A stretch of 64,000 nt of DNA, taken from positions 4,194,501 through 4,258,500 of the forward strand of contig NZ_JBBOYD010000001.1 in assembly GCF_038007965.1 (NCBI RefSeq), given 5' to 3'. Of the stretch, positions 42,519 to 50,238 are shown piece by piece. The notes beneath the pieces were generated by a model. That model did no database searches. It was not told the DNA's origin and saw only the letters and a list, made by a program, of their open reading frames with translations. Position 1 is the first letter of the stretch. Every line of letters begins with the position of its first letter. Both the position numbers and the translations under genes were made by a program. Source of the DNA: Niallia sp. FSL W8-0635 (GTDB taxonomy: Bacteria; Bacillota; Bacilli; Bacillales; Cytobacillaceae).

Positions 42519-43496
42519 TCATTGATAATACCCCTTAATCAGCTGATCCATCACCCAGTTTGTTCTTGCTCCACTTACGCCGGTGCTTGGACTAGTTCCT
42601 TTTCCAGTTAACTCATCCACCATTAATTGAATCAAATGCTGTTGGATGTGGCGGGGATTTTCGATTACCCACTCTTCAGTTGACTCTCCAGTGGTTAACC
42701 TAATTGGCCCATTGCCAAAGGTTGCGAAGGTAATTTTGCCTTTGCTTCCGACGATTTCGTTTTCGTCGATATGGTCGTGGGCGCTGAAGCACCATGTGCC
42801 TGTCCCATGAATGCCTGACTCAAATAGGTAGGTGCCGGTTACGATATCTTCTGCTTGGTAGCTGCCATTTTGATTGGATGCGAATCCTTTTGCTTCTTTA
42901 ATTGGACCTAGCAGGAAGTCAAGAATATCTAATGTATGACTAGCTAAATCAAGGAAAAGTCCACCTCCAGCAAGTTCGGGCTGGACTCTCCATGCTTGAT
43001 CGTCTTTTAACACCGGCTGATACTGCATCGTCCGCACAAATCGAATATCGCCTAATATGCCGCTGTCGATAAGTTCTTTTATTTTCAAAAAACGAGGTAA
43101 TGCTCGTCGGTAATAAGCAACAAATAAAGGAACCTCTGCTTGTTTACATGCTTCAATCATCTCGAGGCATTCTTGGTAATTTCTTGCCATTGGCTTTTCG
43201 ACATACACCGGTTTGCCTGCTTTCGCTGCAAGAATGGTGTATTCTTTATGAAAAGCTGGAGGGGTAGCGATATAAACAGCGTCCACTTCTGGATCATTAA
43301 TAAGCGCTGCGGCATCGTCATACCATTTCGGAACGTGATGTCGTTCAGCATAGTCCTTCACCAATTCTCCATTCCGTCTCATTACCGCCACTAGCTTGGA
43401 ATTTTCCGCTAGTTGAAAGCCTGGTCCGCTCTTGACTTCTGTTACATCTCCACAGCCAATTATTCCCCATCGTACTTCCTTTTCAAATGATTTCAT
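42519..43496 (-). CDS. Gfo/Idh/MocA-family oxidoreductase
   Basis: This 325-residue protein has an N-terminal Rossmann domain (VRWGIIGCGDVTEVKSGP), the catalytic-lysine motif YVEKPMARN near residue 99, and a C-terminal alpha/beta domain with LFLDLASHTLDILDFLLG. GGAGGTG precedes the ATG. It should oxidise or reduce a sugar, inositol or related polyol with NAD(P). The substrate is not evident, and no sugar-catabolic operon surrounds it. Confidence 0.93.
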   Translation of the reverse strand: MKSFEKEVRWGIIGCGDVTEVKSGPGFQLAENSKLVAVMRRNGELVKDYAERHHVPKWYDDAAALINDPEVDAVYIATPPAFHKEYTILAAKAGKPVYVEKPMARNYQECLEMIEACKQAEVPLFVAYYRRALPRFLKIKELIDSGILGDIRFVRTMQYQPVLKDDQAWRVQPELAGGGLFLDLASHTLDILDFLLGPIKEAKGFASNQNGSYQAEDIVTGTYLFESGIHGTGTWCFSAHDHIDENEIVGSKGKITFATFGNGPIRLTTGESTEEWVIENPRHIQQHLIQLMVDELTGKGTSPSTGVSGARTNWVMDQLIKGYYQ

Positions 43497-43575
43497 CCTT
43501 TGTATTCACCTCCCTTATTCATTCGTGCTTGCCTCTTGAAAACCCTTTATTATTATTAAAATTTGTCTAGTCAAA

Positions 43576-44484
43576 TTATATTTTTATCACTTGCCCTGCA
43601 TAGATTAAATTAATATTTTTTATCTGAGGATTCTTTGCTTGAATTGCTTGAATGGTAGTGCTATAGGTTTTCGCAATTTTCGTTAAGGTTTCGCCACTGG
43701 ATACGATATGGACTGTTTCCTGATGAGGATTAATCCATGATCCAGGTTTCCCTTCTTCCTTCGTAACATTTATCATTCCTTGAGAGGTATTAAAAATAGA
43801 GTAGGTTCCTGGCTTGACGATTCCCTTTTGATTATTGCCAACTTTCGCATCCGTTGCCGTCATAAAAGCACCTAATTCCTGTTGAACAGTGTACTTATTA
43901 ATCTTTGTTGTTTCCGAACCCCAATGCCCTGGACTTTGCATTACCCGATTTCGGTCGATATTGACTCCTTCGATAATAATATTATTTTCGTGTTGGTACA
44001 TATGAATAAATGGGGCGACTTCCCCGCGAGACCATGCATAGGTTTGCCAAAAATAATCAGCATAATTCTCCATCGCATACATCACAGCATAAGAACCGTA
44101 TATCCCGACCTTGTAGGACGGCAACTGCTTTTTCACCGCTAAAAAATACGATTGAATGGTAGACATTTGCTTACCAGTCATATCACAATCGACTGCGAAA
44201 TAGATCGCTGTTCCCTCTGGCTGACCAACTGCTTTCGCCCACTTTTCCGCGTCTTTTCCATCCATGCTTCCTTGCTTTTCGGTAAAATATGAAAGCTTAT
44301 TAGCACTTTTTTGAAAAATACTAATCAGCTTGATTCCTGCCTTTTGAATGATTTCCGCCTCTTTTTTATCAAAAGACTTCCAGCTTTCGCCTAAATAACG
44401 TGCTGCATATTCGAAGCCTGCCCCCTTTAAATCCCTCGCCATTTTCTCCGTTAATTTCGTCGCACAATCAAATCCTAATGTCAT
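43576..44484 (-). CDS. DUF1906 glycoside-hydrolase-like protein with C-terminal LysM
   Basis: Residues 1-205 form a Rv2525c-like DUF1906 TIM-barrel domain (LGFDCATKLTEKMARDLKGAG, then AIYFAVDCDMTG). The last 45 residues (HIVSSGETLTKIAKTYSTTIQ onward) form a LysM peptidoglycan-binding module. No signal peptide is present, so export, if any, is not classical. ATG at 44484, 8 bases after GGAG, is preferred over GTG at 44493. It probably acts on the cell wall or spore. It is a single-gene unit. Confidence 0.9.
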   Translation of the reverse strand: MTLGFDCATKLTEKMARDLKGAGFEYAARYLGESWKSFDKKEAEIIQKAGIKLISIFQKSANKLSYFTEKQGSMDGKDAEKWAKAVGQPEGTAIYFAVDCDMTGKQMSTIQSYFLAVKKQLPSYKVGIYGSYAVMYAMENYADYFWQTYAWSRGEVAPFIHMYQHENNIIIEGVNIDRNRVMQSPGHWGSETTKINKYTVQQELGAFMTATDAKVGNNQKGIVKPGTYSIFNTSQGMINVTKEEGKPGSWINPHQETVHIVSSGETLTKIAKTYSTTIQAIQAKNPQIKNINLIYAGQVIKI

Positions 44485-44649
44485 CTCAACCACTCCTTTT
44501 TTCTTTTATATAGAAAAAAAGTCAGCAAAAAGACAGGAAAGGAGTTTTCCTATCTATATAAAAAGATATTCTTTAGCACTATTCCATATAAGCACTTGAA
44601 TAAGAATTTCTTTTCTTATCAAACTAAGAGAAAAAAAGGGGGAATCTTT

Positions 44650-44826
44650 ATGACCAACTTGTTGAACATGCTGCTGACAAATTTATTTTCTTCCTATTTA
44701 CTCCATCGTAATTTGCATTGGCATCGTAAGCTTGTAGTGCTTGCTATTCCATTATTTTTACTTTTCATGATGGTGCAGGCGGAGTATATCGTTTCCCGTT
44801 TGAAAAAGAATACCTTTCATTTATAA
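44650..44826 (+). CDS. Small membrane protein of 58 residues
   Basis: ATG at 44650 follows AAGGGGG at good spacing; a longer frame from 44596 has no ribosome site. The product has a hydrophobic central helix (KLVVLAIPLFLLFMMVQAEYI) between a histidine-rich loop (LLHRNLHWHRK) and a basic tail. A terminator follows immediately. The family is not recognised. Confidence 0.6.
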   Translation: MTNLLNMLLTNLFSSYLLHRNLHWHRKLVVLAIPLFLLFMMVQAEYIVSRLKKNTFHL

Positions 44827-44838
44827 ATCGCTTTACAA

Positions 44839-44878
44839 AAAACACCACAACCTTGGAAAAGTTGTAGTGTTTCTTTTG
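44839..44878. terminator. Bidirectional terminator between convergent genes
   Basis: ACACCACAAC pairs with GTTGTAGTGT (G-T pairs), with A- and T-rich flanks on both sides. Confidence 0.85.
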
Positions 44879-44879
44879 T

Positions 44880-45869
44880 TTAGCCTTTTAATACACGATC
44901 AATTGCTGTAAGTTCTTCTGTGCTGAAATGAATATTATCTAATGCTTTGACATTGTCTTCGATTTGACTTACTTTACTTGCGCCGATAAGAACACTTGTT
45001 ACAATACCGTCGCGAAGAATCCAAGCAACTGCCATTTCCGCAAGCGTCTGTCCGCGGTCCTTGGCAATATTGTTTAGTGCTTTTACTTTTTCAATCGTCT
45101 GCTCCACATTTTCCTTATGTAGCCAACGTCCCGTTTCTCGATTTGCTCGGGAATCTTTTGGAATGCCATTTAGATAGCGGTCCGTCAATAAGCCTTGAGC
45201 AAGGGGGCTATAGGCAATCGCGCCAAGTTGTTTTTCCATTAATACGTCCTTTAATCCATCTTCAATCCAACGATTAAACATGCTGTAGGATGGCTGGTGA
45301 ATGATGAATGGCGTTTTTTTCGCTTCAAAAATGTCTGCCATTTCCCTTGTTTGCTCTGGAGTGTAGTTAGAAACCCCAACATATAGCGCCTTTCCTTGTC
45401 GCACTAATAGATCCAATGCCTCCGCTGTTTCCTCTAATGGTGTTTCTTCATCTGGACGATGGTGATAATAAATGTCCACATAATCTAGTCCCATACGCTT
45501 TAAGCTTTGGTCAAGGCTAGAGACTAAATACTTTTTCGAGCCGCCATCGCCATAAGGACCTTTCCACATTGGAAAACCTGCTTTCGTAGAAATAACAAGC
45601 TCATCTCGATAAGGCTTTAAATCCTTGTCTAAAATCTTCGCGAAATTCTCCTCCGCACTACCAGCAGGTGGACCATAGTTATTCGCTAAATCAAAATGAG
45701 TGATCCCTAAGTCAAATGCTCTTCTCACCAAAGCACGCCCATTTTCAAAAAGATCTACCTCCCCGAAATTATGCCATAATCCTAAGGATAACGCCGATAA
45801 TTTCAAGCCACTCTTTCCAACACGATTGTACATCATCTTTTCATATCTATTTTCATCTGCAATATACAT
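44880..45869 (-). CDS. Aldo/keto reductase of the YghZ/Kv-beta type
   Basis: This 329-residue protein has the AKR tetrad: Asp and Tyr in THFDLANNYGPPAGSAEEN, Lys in VISTKAGFPMWKGPYG, and His in DIYYHHRPDEETP. The insertion GFPMWKGPYGDGGSKKYL is characteristic of L-glyceraldehyde-3-phosphate reductase-type members (YghZ, GpR). GAGGG precedes the ATG. It reduces reactive aldehydes such as glyceraldehyde phosphate or methylglyoxal in known relatives. It is monocistronic. Confidence 0.93.
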   Translation of the reverse strand: MYIADENRYEKMMYNRVGKSGLKLSALSLGLWHNFGEVDLFENGRALVRRAFDLGITHFDLANNYGPPAGSAEENFAKILDKDLKPYRDELVISTKAGFPMWKGPYGDGGSKKYLVSSLDQSLKRMGLDYVDIYYHHRPDEETPLEETAEALDLLVRQGKALYVGVSNYTPEQTREMADIFEAKKTPFIIHQPSYSMFNRWIEDGLKDVLMEKQLGAIAYSPLAQGLLTDRYLNGIPKDSRANRETGRWLHKENVEQTIEKVKALNNIAKDRGQTLAEMAVAWILRDGIVTSVLIGASKVSQIEDNVKALDNIHFSTEELTAIDRVLKG

Positions 45870-46004
45870 GATTTCCCTCTTTTCTCTTTATTTATTGGTT
45901 ATTAACAAATATTTATGTAGTTCTTGGTGAATGGGATGTACGATTTACTAGATTTATGCTGATTCTTTTGCGGATAAACCCATTTTGTTTGTGTAACGGC
46001 AAGT

Positions 46005-46224
46005 TTATTTGCGAGTCTGTGGCTTTTATTTGCGACTTTGTCATTTTTACTTGTGAGTTAGCTGCTTTTATTTGCGAGTTAGCCACATTTACTTGCGACC
46101 AACTCCTTTACTTGCAACTTCCGCTCTTTTACTTGCGACTCTCACTCCTTTACTTGCAACTCCCGCTCTTTTACTTGCAACTTCACCATTTTTACTTGCG
46201 GTTTCTCCACTCTTACTTGCAACT
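46005..46224. repeat. TTACTTGC tandem array, 11 units
   Basis: Units begin TTA(C/T)TTG(C/T) at 46005, 46026, 46047, 46068, 46089, 46108, 46129, 46150, 46171, 46192 and 46213. The interval is 21 nt except for one of 19. The first units read TTATTTGC and GAGTTAG, later ones ACTCC-rich. It lies between two minus-strand genes. Reading frames across it are not supported as genes. Confidence 0.93.
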
Positions 46225-46264
46225 CCACCTCTCCACCTTGCCCCCCAACAATTCCAACTTCCTT

Positions 46265-47140
46265 CTACTCCCCAAACGACAGCTGATAATTATAAACAGC
46301 TCCAATTAAATTGGCATCGTTCCTGAATTGGCATAATTCCACTTCTGGAAGAAAGGAGGCAACTTTAACGCTTTTGACTACTTTTTCAAGGTGGATATTT
46401 AACTCGTCGATTAAGCCTTCTTTGCTAGAAATTCCACCGCCAATGATGATTTTCTCTGGGTCAAAGCTGTATTGAAGATTGTAGATGCCTGTTGCTAAAT
46501 AGTGATAGAACGTTTCTACTTCCTCTTTTGCTACCGCATCACCTTGTTCTGCGAGCTCAAATACTTCTTTACCGCTTAATTCGGTTTCTAATTCCATTCG
46601 CTTGGAATATCGCTTTGCCATTTTGACAGGTGTAGCAAGGTCACTGAATGTTTGATCCTCTTTTAGGAGCATAAAGCCGAACTCGCCACCAAATAAATGC
46701 TTGCCGTGTTGAATTTTCCCATCTACGATGACTGCGCCGCCTATTCCAGTGCCGATGACTACAAATAGCACATTCTTCAATCCAGATGCAGCTCCCCGCC
46801 AGACCTCTGCAAGCCCTGCACAGTTTGCATCATTTTCGATCGTAACAGGACAATCCAACAATTCTTCTAGCTCGAAAAAAATGGGGAAGTGGTGAATATA
46901 TGGAAGGGCACTTGCTCCTTCAATTACACCTTTTGATTGGTTTACTGCACCTGGAGCACTGAATGCAACGCCATCAATTGTGTATTTCTTCGCCATCCTT
47001 TTTTTTAGCTGGAGCATTTCTTGTTTCAGCTCTTCCCATGATTTCGGTGTAACAAAAGAGCCTTTATCCACTAGCTGTTCTTTTTCCCATATAGCGAACT
47101 TTACGGAAGATCCGCCTATATCCATTACTAATAAAGACAA
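46265..47140 (-). CDS. ROK-family sugar kinase, beta-glucoside kinase-like
   Basis: This ROK kinase has the phosphate loop LLVMDIGGSSVKFAIW, FSAPGAVN, the catalytic region IENDANCAGLAEVWRG and VVIGTGIGGAVIVDG. The cysteine-rich zinc motif usual in glucokinases and NagC is absent: the position after LFGGEFGFML has no cysteines, as in BglK-type kinases. A TTG start at 47140 follows GGTGGTGATG, while ATG at 47158 lacks a ribosome site. With the GH1 enzyme upstream it may phosphorylate cellobiose-like sugars for cleavage. Confidence 0.88.
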   Translation of the reverse strand: MSLLVMDIGGSSVKFAIWEKEQLVDKGSFVTPKSWEELKQEMLQLKKRMAKKYTIDGVAFSAPGAVNQSKGVIEGASALPYIHHFPIFFELEELLDCPVTIENDANCAGLAEVWRGAASGLKNVLFVVIGTGIGGAVIVDGKIQHGKHLFGGEFGFMLLKEDQTFSDLATPVKMAKRYSKRMELETELSGKEVFELAEQGDAVAKEEVETFYHYLATGIYNLQYSFDPEKIIIGGGISSKEGLIDELNIHLEKVVKSVKVASFLPEVELCQFRNDANLIGAVYNYQLSFGE

Positions 47141-47161
47141 GTTAACATCACCACCCATTTA

Positions 47162-47175
47162 TGTTTACGCTTTCA
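47162..47175 (-). promoter_or_regulatory. cre-like box upstream of the ROK kinase
   Basis: On the minus strand TGAAAGCGTAAACA matches the cre consensus at 13 of 14 positions. It lies just downstream of the likely promoter (TTGCGG, 47206-47211; TATAAT, 47181-47186). Confidence 0.55.
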
Positions 47176-47180
47176 ACCTT

Positions 47181-47211
47181 ATTATAGCCTGTAGTAAAAG
47201 ACCACCGCAAA
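47181..47211 (-). promoter_or_regulatory. Probable promoter of the ROK kinase
   Basis: TTGCGG and TATAAT are separated by 19 bp on the minus strand. The -35 overlaps the terminator stem of the upstream gene, so kinase expression could be independent of GH1. Confidence 0.45.
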
Positions 47212-47228
47212 GAATGTGCGATGATCTT
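47198..47228 (-). terminator. Terminator after the GH1 gene
   Basis: On the minus strand AAGATCATCGCA pairs with TGCGGTGGTCTT (two G-T pairs) and is followed by TTACT. The weak T-run suggests partial termination. Confidence 0.65.
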
Positions 47229-47237
47229 CTTAAAATA

Positions 47238-48629
47238 TTATTCAAACCCGTTATTGGCACTTACTTCCTTGATCCAATGACCGGATTTCTTAATTGTCTT
47301 CACCTGTGTATGAATGTTGTTGGAAATAAATCCATAACGATTGCGATACGCATTCATCCAGCTCCAGCAATCAATTGGCGTCCATAAATGGTAGCCGTAG
47401 CAATTGGAGCCTTCTTCAATTCCTTTATGAACCCACTCTAAATGCTCTTGGATAAATTCGATGCGGTAATCATCTTCGATTACACCTTCTTCATTTAAGA
47501 AGCGTTCTTCTCGGGAAACGCCCATTCCATTTTCAGAAACGAACCACTCAATATTTTTATAATTATCGCGGATATTAAGGGCGATATCATATAGTGCCTT
47601 CGGATAGATTTCCCAGCCTTTATCTAAGTTCATGCGACGACCAGGCATATCATAGTTATCATAGTAACGGTCAGGCATCCAGTCCCCAACACTATTCGGC
47701 GCAACATCTGGTGCTTTTACACGGGATGGATGATAGAAATTCACTCCAAGTGTATCAATCGTATTTTCTTTCAAAATCGCAAGCTCTTCTTCAGTGGATT
47801 CCCAAATTGCTTTATCTTTTGTTAAAAGCTCTACTAATGCAGGTGGGAATTCCCCATAAACAGCAGCATGCAGGAACAGTTCATTACGCCATAAATCAGC
47901 AATTCGACCAGCCTCCACGTCTTCAGGCTTATCACTTGCTGGATAAGAAGGCGTTAGGTTTAGGATAGTTCCGATTTTCGCTCCTGTTTCATTCAGCTTC
48001 AGGTCGCGGAATTCTTTAATTGCTTTTGCAGAAGCAAGATTTAAATTGTACGCTACCTGCACTGCTTTTTTCCCATCTACTAGTTTTGGATAATGGAATT
48101 GATATAAATATTGACCCTCCACGATGACCATTGGCTCGTTAAAAGTAAACCAATGTTTCACTCGATCGCCGAATAATTCAAAGCAACGACGCGCAAATTT
48201 TGCAAAAAGATCCACAACATGCTTAGACTCCCAGCCACCATATTTATGATAAAGCTCTGCTGGCAAATCAAAATGATGCAGGTTAAATACAGGCGTTATT
48301 CCTTGCTTAATAAATTCATCAATGACATTATTGTAAAAATTTACGCCATCCTCATTTAAACTAGCTGTCTCGAAATCATCAATCAAACGCGTCCATTGAA
48401 TCGAAGTACGAACAGAGTTTAAGTTAATCTCTTTCATTAGCGCAATATCTTCTACATAGCTATTATAAAAATTCGATGCTGTGTCTGGTCCAACTTGTTT
48501 ATAAAATACTTCTGGCTCTACTTCATACCAGTAATCAAATACGTTCGCATGCTGTTTATTAAAACGACCTTCACTTTGCGGTCCAGACGTAGCTGCACCC
48601 CACCAAAAATTCTCCGGAAATTTCTTCAT
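47238..48629 (-). CDS. Glycoside hydrolase family 1 (phospho-)beta-glucosidase
   Basis: This 463-residue GH1 enzyme has the acid/base glutamate in WFTFNEP near residue 163 and the nucleophile in WFVSENG near residue 361. The C-terminal segment WSWMNAYRNRYGF has the serine and basic/Tyr pattern of 6-phospho-beta-glucosidases rather than the acidic pattern of plain glucosidases. GGAGATAGGAGA precedes the ATG. It is expected to split phosphorylated beta-glucosides in the cytoplasm. The next gene encodes a sugar kinase, and a cre box and a divergent regulator gene lie upstream. No PTS transporter is visible. Confidence 0.92.
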   Translation of the reverse strand: MKKFPENFWWGAATSGPQSEGRFNKQHANVFDYWYEVEPEVFYKQVGPDTASNFYNSYVEDIALMKEINLNSVRTSIQWTRLIDDFETASLNEDGVNFYNNVIDEFIKQGITPVFNLHHFDLPAELYHKYGGWESKHVVDLFAKFARRCFELFGDRVKHWFTFNEPMVIVEGQYLYQFHYPKLVDGKKAVQVAYNLNLASAKAIKEFRDLKLNETGAKIGTILNLTPSYPASDKPEDVEAGRIADLWRNELFLHAAVYGEFPPALVELLTKDKAIWESTEEELAILKENTIDTLGVNFYHPSRVKAPDVAPNSVGDWMPDRYYDNYDMPGRRMNLDKGWEIYPKALYDIALNIRDNYKNIEWFVSENGMGVSREERFLNEEGVIEDDYRIEFIQEHLEWVHKGIEEGSNCYGYHLWTPIDCWSWMNAYRNRYGFISNNIHTQVKTIKKSGHWIKEVSANNGFE

Positions 48630-48688
48630 TCTCCTATCTCCTTTATCTTTTGTCGTTAAGTCTTCTAATCTAGTAAATTATTTTATTC

Positions 48689-48702
48689 TGTTATCGTTTT
48701 CA
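48689..48702 (-). promoter_or_regulatory. cre box at the GH1 promoter
   Basis: TGAAAACGATAACA on the minus strand fits TGWAANCGNTNWCA at all 14 positions. It starts within the -10 hexamer and covers the expected start site, a classic position for CcpA repression. Confidence 0.8.
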
Positions 48703-48730
48703 TTATAATGTATATACTTAAAAAAGTAAA
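48702..48730 (-). promoter_or_regulatory. Sigma-A promoter of the GH1 gene
   Basis: TTTACT (48725-48730) and TATAAT (48702-48707) are separated by 17 bp on the minus strand. Confidence 0.75.
48707..48719. promoter_or_regulatory. AATGTATATACTT candidate operator for the divergent regulator
   Basis: The dyad GTATATAC lies in the GH1 promoter spacer. A near-copy AATGTATATCTT lies at 49040-49051, 55 bp before the regulator gene. Binding by the GntR/LacI-type protein is inferred from this pairing. Confidence 0.45.
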
Positions 48731-48832
48731 TGTCTAGATTAATTTTCATTTTATGAAAATTGTAGTTGTGGTATAAGGGGGATTGCGATTTGGATTATGG
48801 TGGCTTGGAGTTTGTTTGCGGTTTTTGGGCTT

Positions 48833-48996
48833 TTACTTGCGAATTCTACACCTTTACTTGCAACTCCCACTCCTTTACTTGCGACTTCCACACTTTTACT
48901 TGCAACTCCCACTCCTTTACTTGCAACTCCCACTCCTTTACTTGCAACTCCCACTCCTTTACTTGCAACTCCTCCATCTTTACTCGCAACTCCCTC
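48833..48996. repeat. TTACTTGC tandem array, 8 units
   Basis: Units start at 48833, 48854, 48875, 48896, 48917, 48938, 48959 and 48980, exactly 21 nt apart. The later consensus is TTACTTGCAACTCCCACTCC. It lies in a divergent intergenic region between the GH1 and regulator genes. The last unit reads TTACTCGC. Confidence 0.95.
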
Positions 48997-49105
48997 CACA
49001 CAATAAAAATCTAATAAACTTCAAGAAAAAACTGGAATTAATGTATATCTTCTGAATTGTCAGCATTTCTTAGAAGTAACAGTTTTTCATTTAAAGGGGG
49101 AGTTA

Positions 49106-50218
49106 ATGATGGGGCGACTTTCGAAGAAGTTGATGGTGGTTGAGGCGGTAAAGGATTGGGTGATGGATGGGAGAGTGAAGCCGGGGGAGCGGATTTATTC
49201 GGAGTATGAGCTTTCTAAACTGTTTGATGTGAGCAGGCATACGGTTCGCTTAGCGATTGGGGAGCTTGTGGATGATGGTTGGCTTTATCGGGAGCCAGGT
49301 GTTGGCACTTTTTGTGGGGAGCCTTTTGCTAGTAAAAAGGGGGATAACCGAACGAATGGGAAAAATATTGGCGTGATGACTACATATATTTCCGATTATA
49401 TTTTCCCCTCCATCATTCGTGGAATGGAGAGCTATTTGACGGATAGAGGCTATTCCTTAACCGTAGTCTGTACGGAAAATAATCATGCCAAAGAGCGGTT
49501 ATGTATTCGAAACCTCCTTGATTTGCAAATGGATGGACTTATTTTAGAGCCGACTAAAAGTAGTCAATTCAATCCCAATATGGACTATTATCTCGAGCTA
49601 GAGGAACGTAATATTCCATATGTGATGATTAATCAATATTATTCGCAGCTCTCTCCTTTTCATTTCATTATGGATGATGTCAAGGGTGGGTATATGGCAA
49701 CTGAGCATTTGATTCAGCTTGGTCATGAACAAATTCTAGGAATCTTTAAGTCGGATGATTTGCAGGGCGTTCATCGGATGAAAGGTTTTTTACAGGCGAT
49801 GCGAAATGGGAAGCTTTCGATTGTTCCGGAGCTTATGGTAACCTTTACGACGGAACAATTAAGCGATGATTTTGAGGAGAAATTATTGAATACGCTTACA
49901 AACAAAAAGACGATGCCCACTGCAATTGTTTGTTACAACGATCTCGTCGCACAATCCGCATTAAAGGTTTTACAAAAATTACAATTATCCGTACCCGAGG
50001 ATGTCTCCCTTATCGGTTTTGATGATTCGTCTTTAGCCGAGGAAATAAACCTAACAACCATTGCCCATCCAAAAAACCGTATGGGAATCGATGCCGCAAA
50101 ATTCATTATTGCAGCAGTTGAGGGTAAAGAACTCGATTCATCTACTATCTATGAACCAGAATTAATCGTACGTTCTTCCACCGACATCGGAAAAAAGAAC
50201 AAATCCGCAGTGTTCTAA
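49106..50218 (+). CDS. GntR/LacI hybrid (AraR-type) transcriptional regulator
   Basis: The N-terminal GntR winged helix (GERIYSEYELSKLFDVSRHTVRLAIGELVDDGWL, residues 27-61) is fused to a LacI/periplasmic-binding-type effector domain. The latter starts with NIGVMTTYISDYIFPSIIRG and includes PTAIVCYNDLVAQSAL and SLIGFDDSSLAEEI. This is the AraR arrangement, which senses a sugar. AAGGGGGAG precedes tandem ATGs. It is divergent from the GH1-ROK genes and likely represses them until a beta-glucoside or derivative is present. Confidence 0.92.
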   Translation: MMGRLSKKLMVVEAVKDWVMDGRVKPGERIYSEYELSKLFDVSRHTVRLAIGELVDDGWLYREPGVGTFCGEPFASKKGDNRTNGKNIGVMTTYISDYIFPSIIRGMESYLTDRGYSLTVVCTENNHAKERLCIRNLLDLQMDGLILEPTKSSQFNPNMDYYLELEERNIPYVMINQYYSQLSPFHFIMDDVKGGYMATEHLIQLGHEQILGIFKSDDLQGVHRMKGFLQAMRNGKLSIVPELMVTFTTEQLSDDFEEKLLNTLTNKKTMPTAIVCYNDLVAQSALKVLQKLQLSVPEDVSLIGFDDSSLAEEINLTTIAHPKNRMGIDAAKFIIAAVEGKELDSSTIYEPELIVRSSTDIGKKNKSAVF

Positions 50219-50235
50219 CACCTGCGGATTCTTGT
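50202..50235. terminator. Terminator between the regulator and permease genes
   Basis: AATCCGCAG pairs with CTGCGGATT, with the loop containing the regulator stop codon. T-rich sequence follows on both strands. Confidence 0.85.
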
Positions 50236-50238
50236 CTA

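Noticed and set aside
41727..42538. Three overlapping plus-strand frames of 214-239 codons with LLCYLFLFFFLLSGSEN-type repeats
   Set aside because: They exist in all three frames only because the 52-nt array lacks stops. There is no ribosome site and no non-repetitive domain.
48751..49055. Frames reading ATPTPLLATPTPLLA, TFTCNSHSF or ASKGVGVASKGV repeats
   Set aside because: A 21-nt period equals seven codons, so all frames stay open. The same happens at 45956-46326. No start signal supports them.
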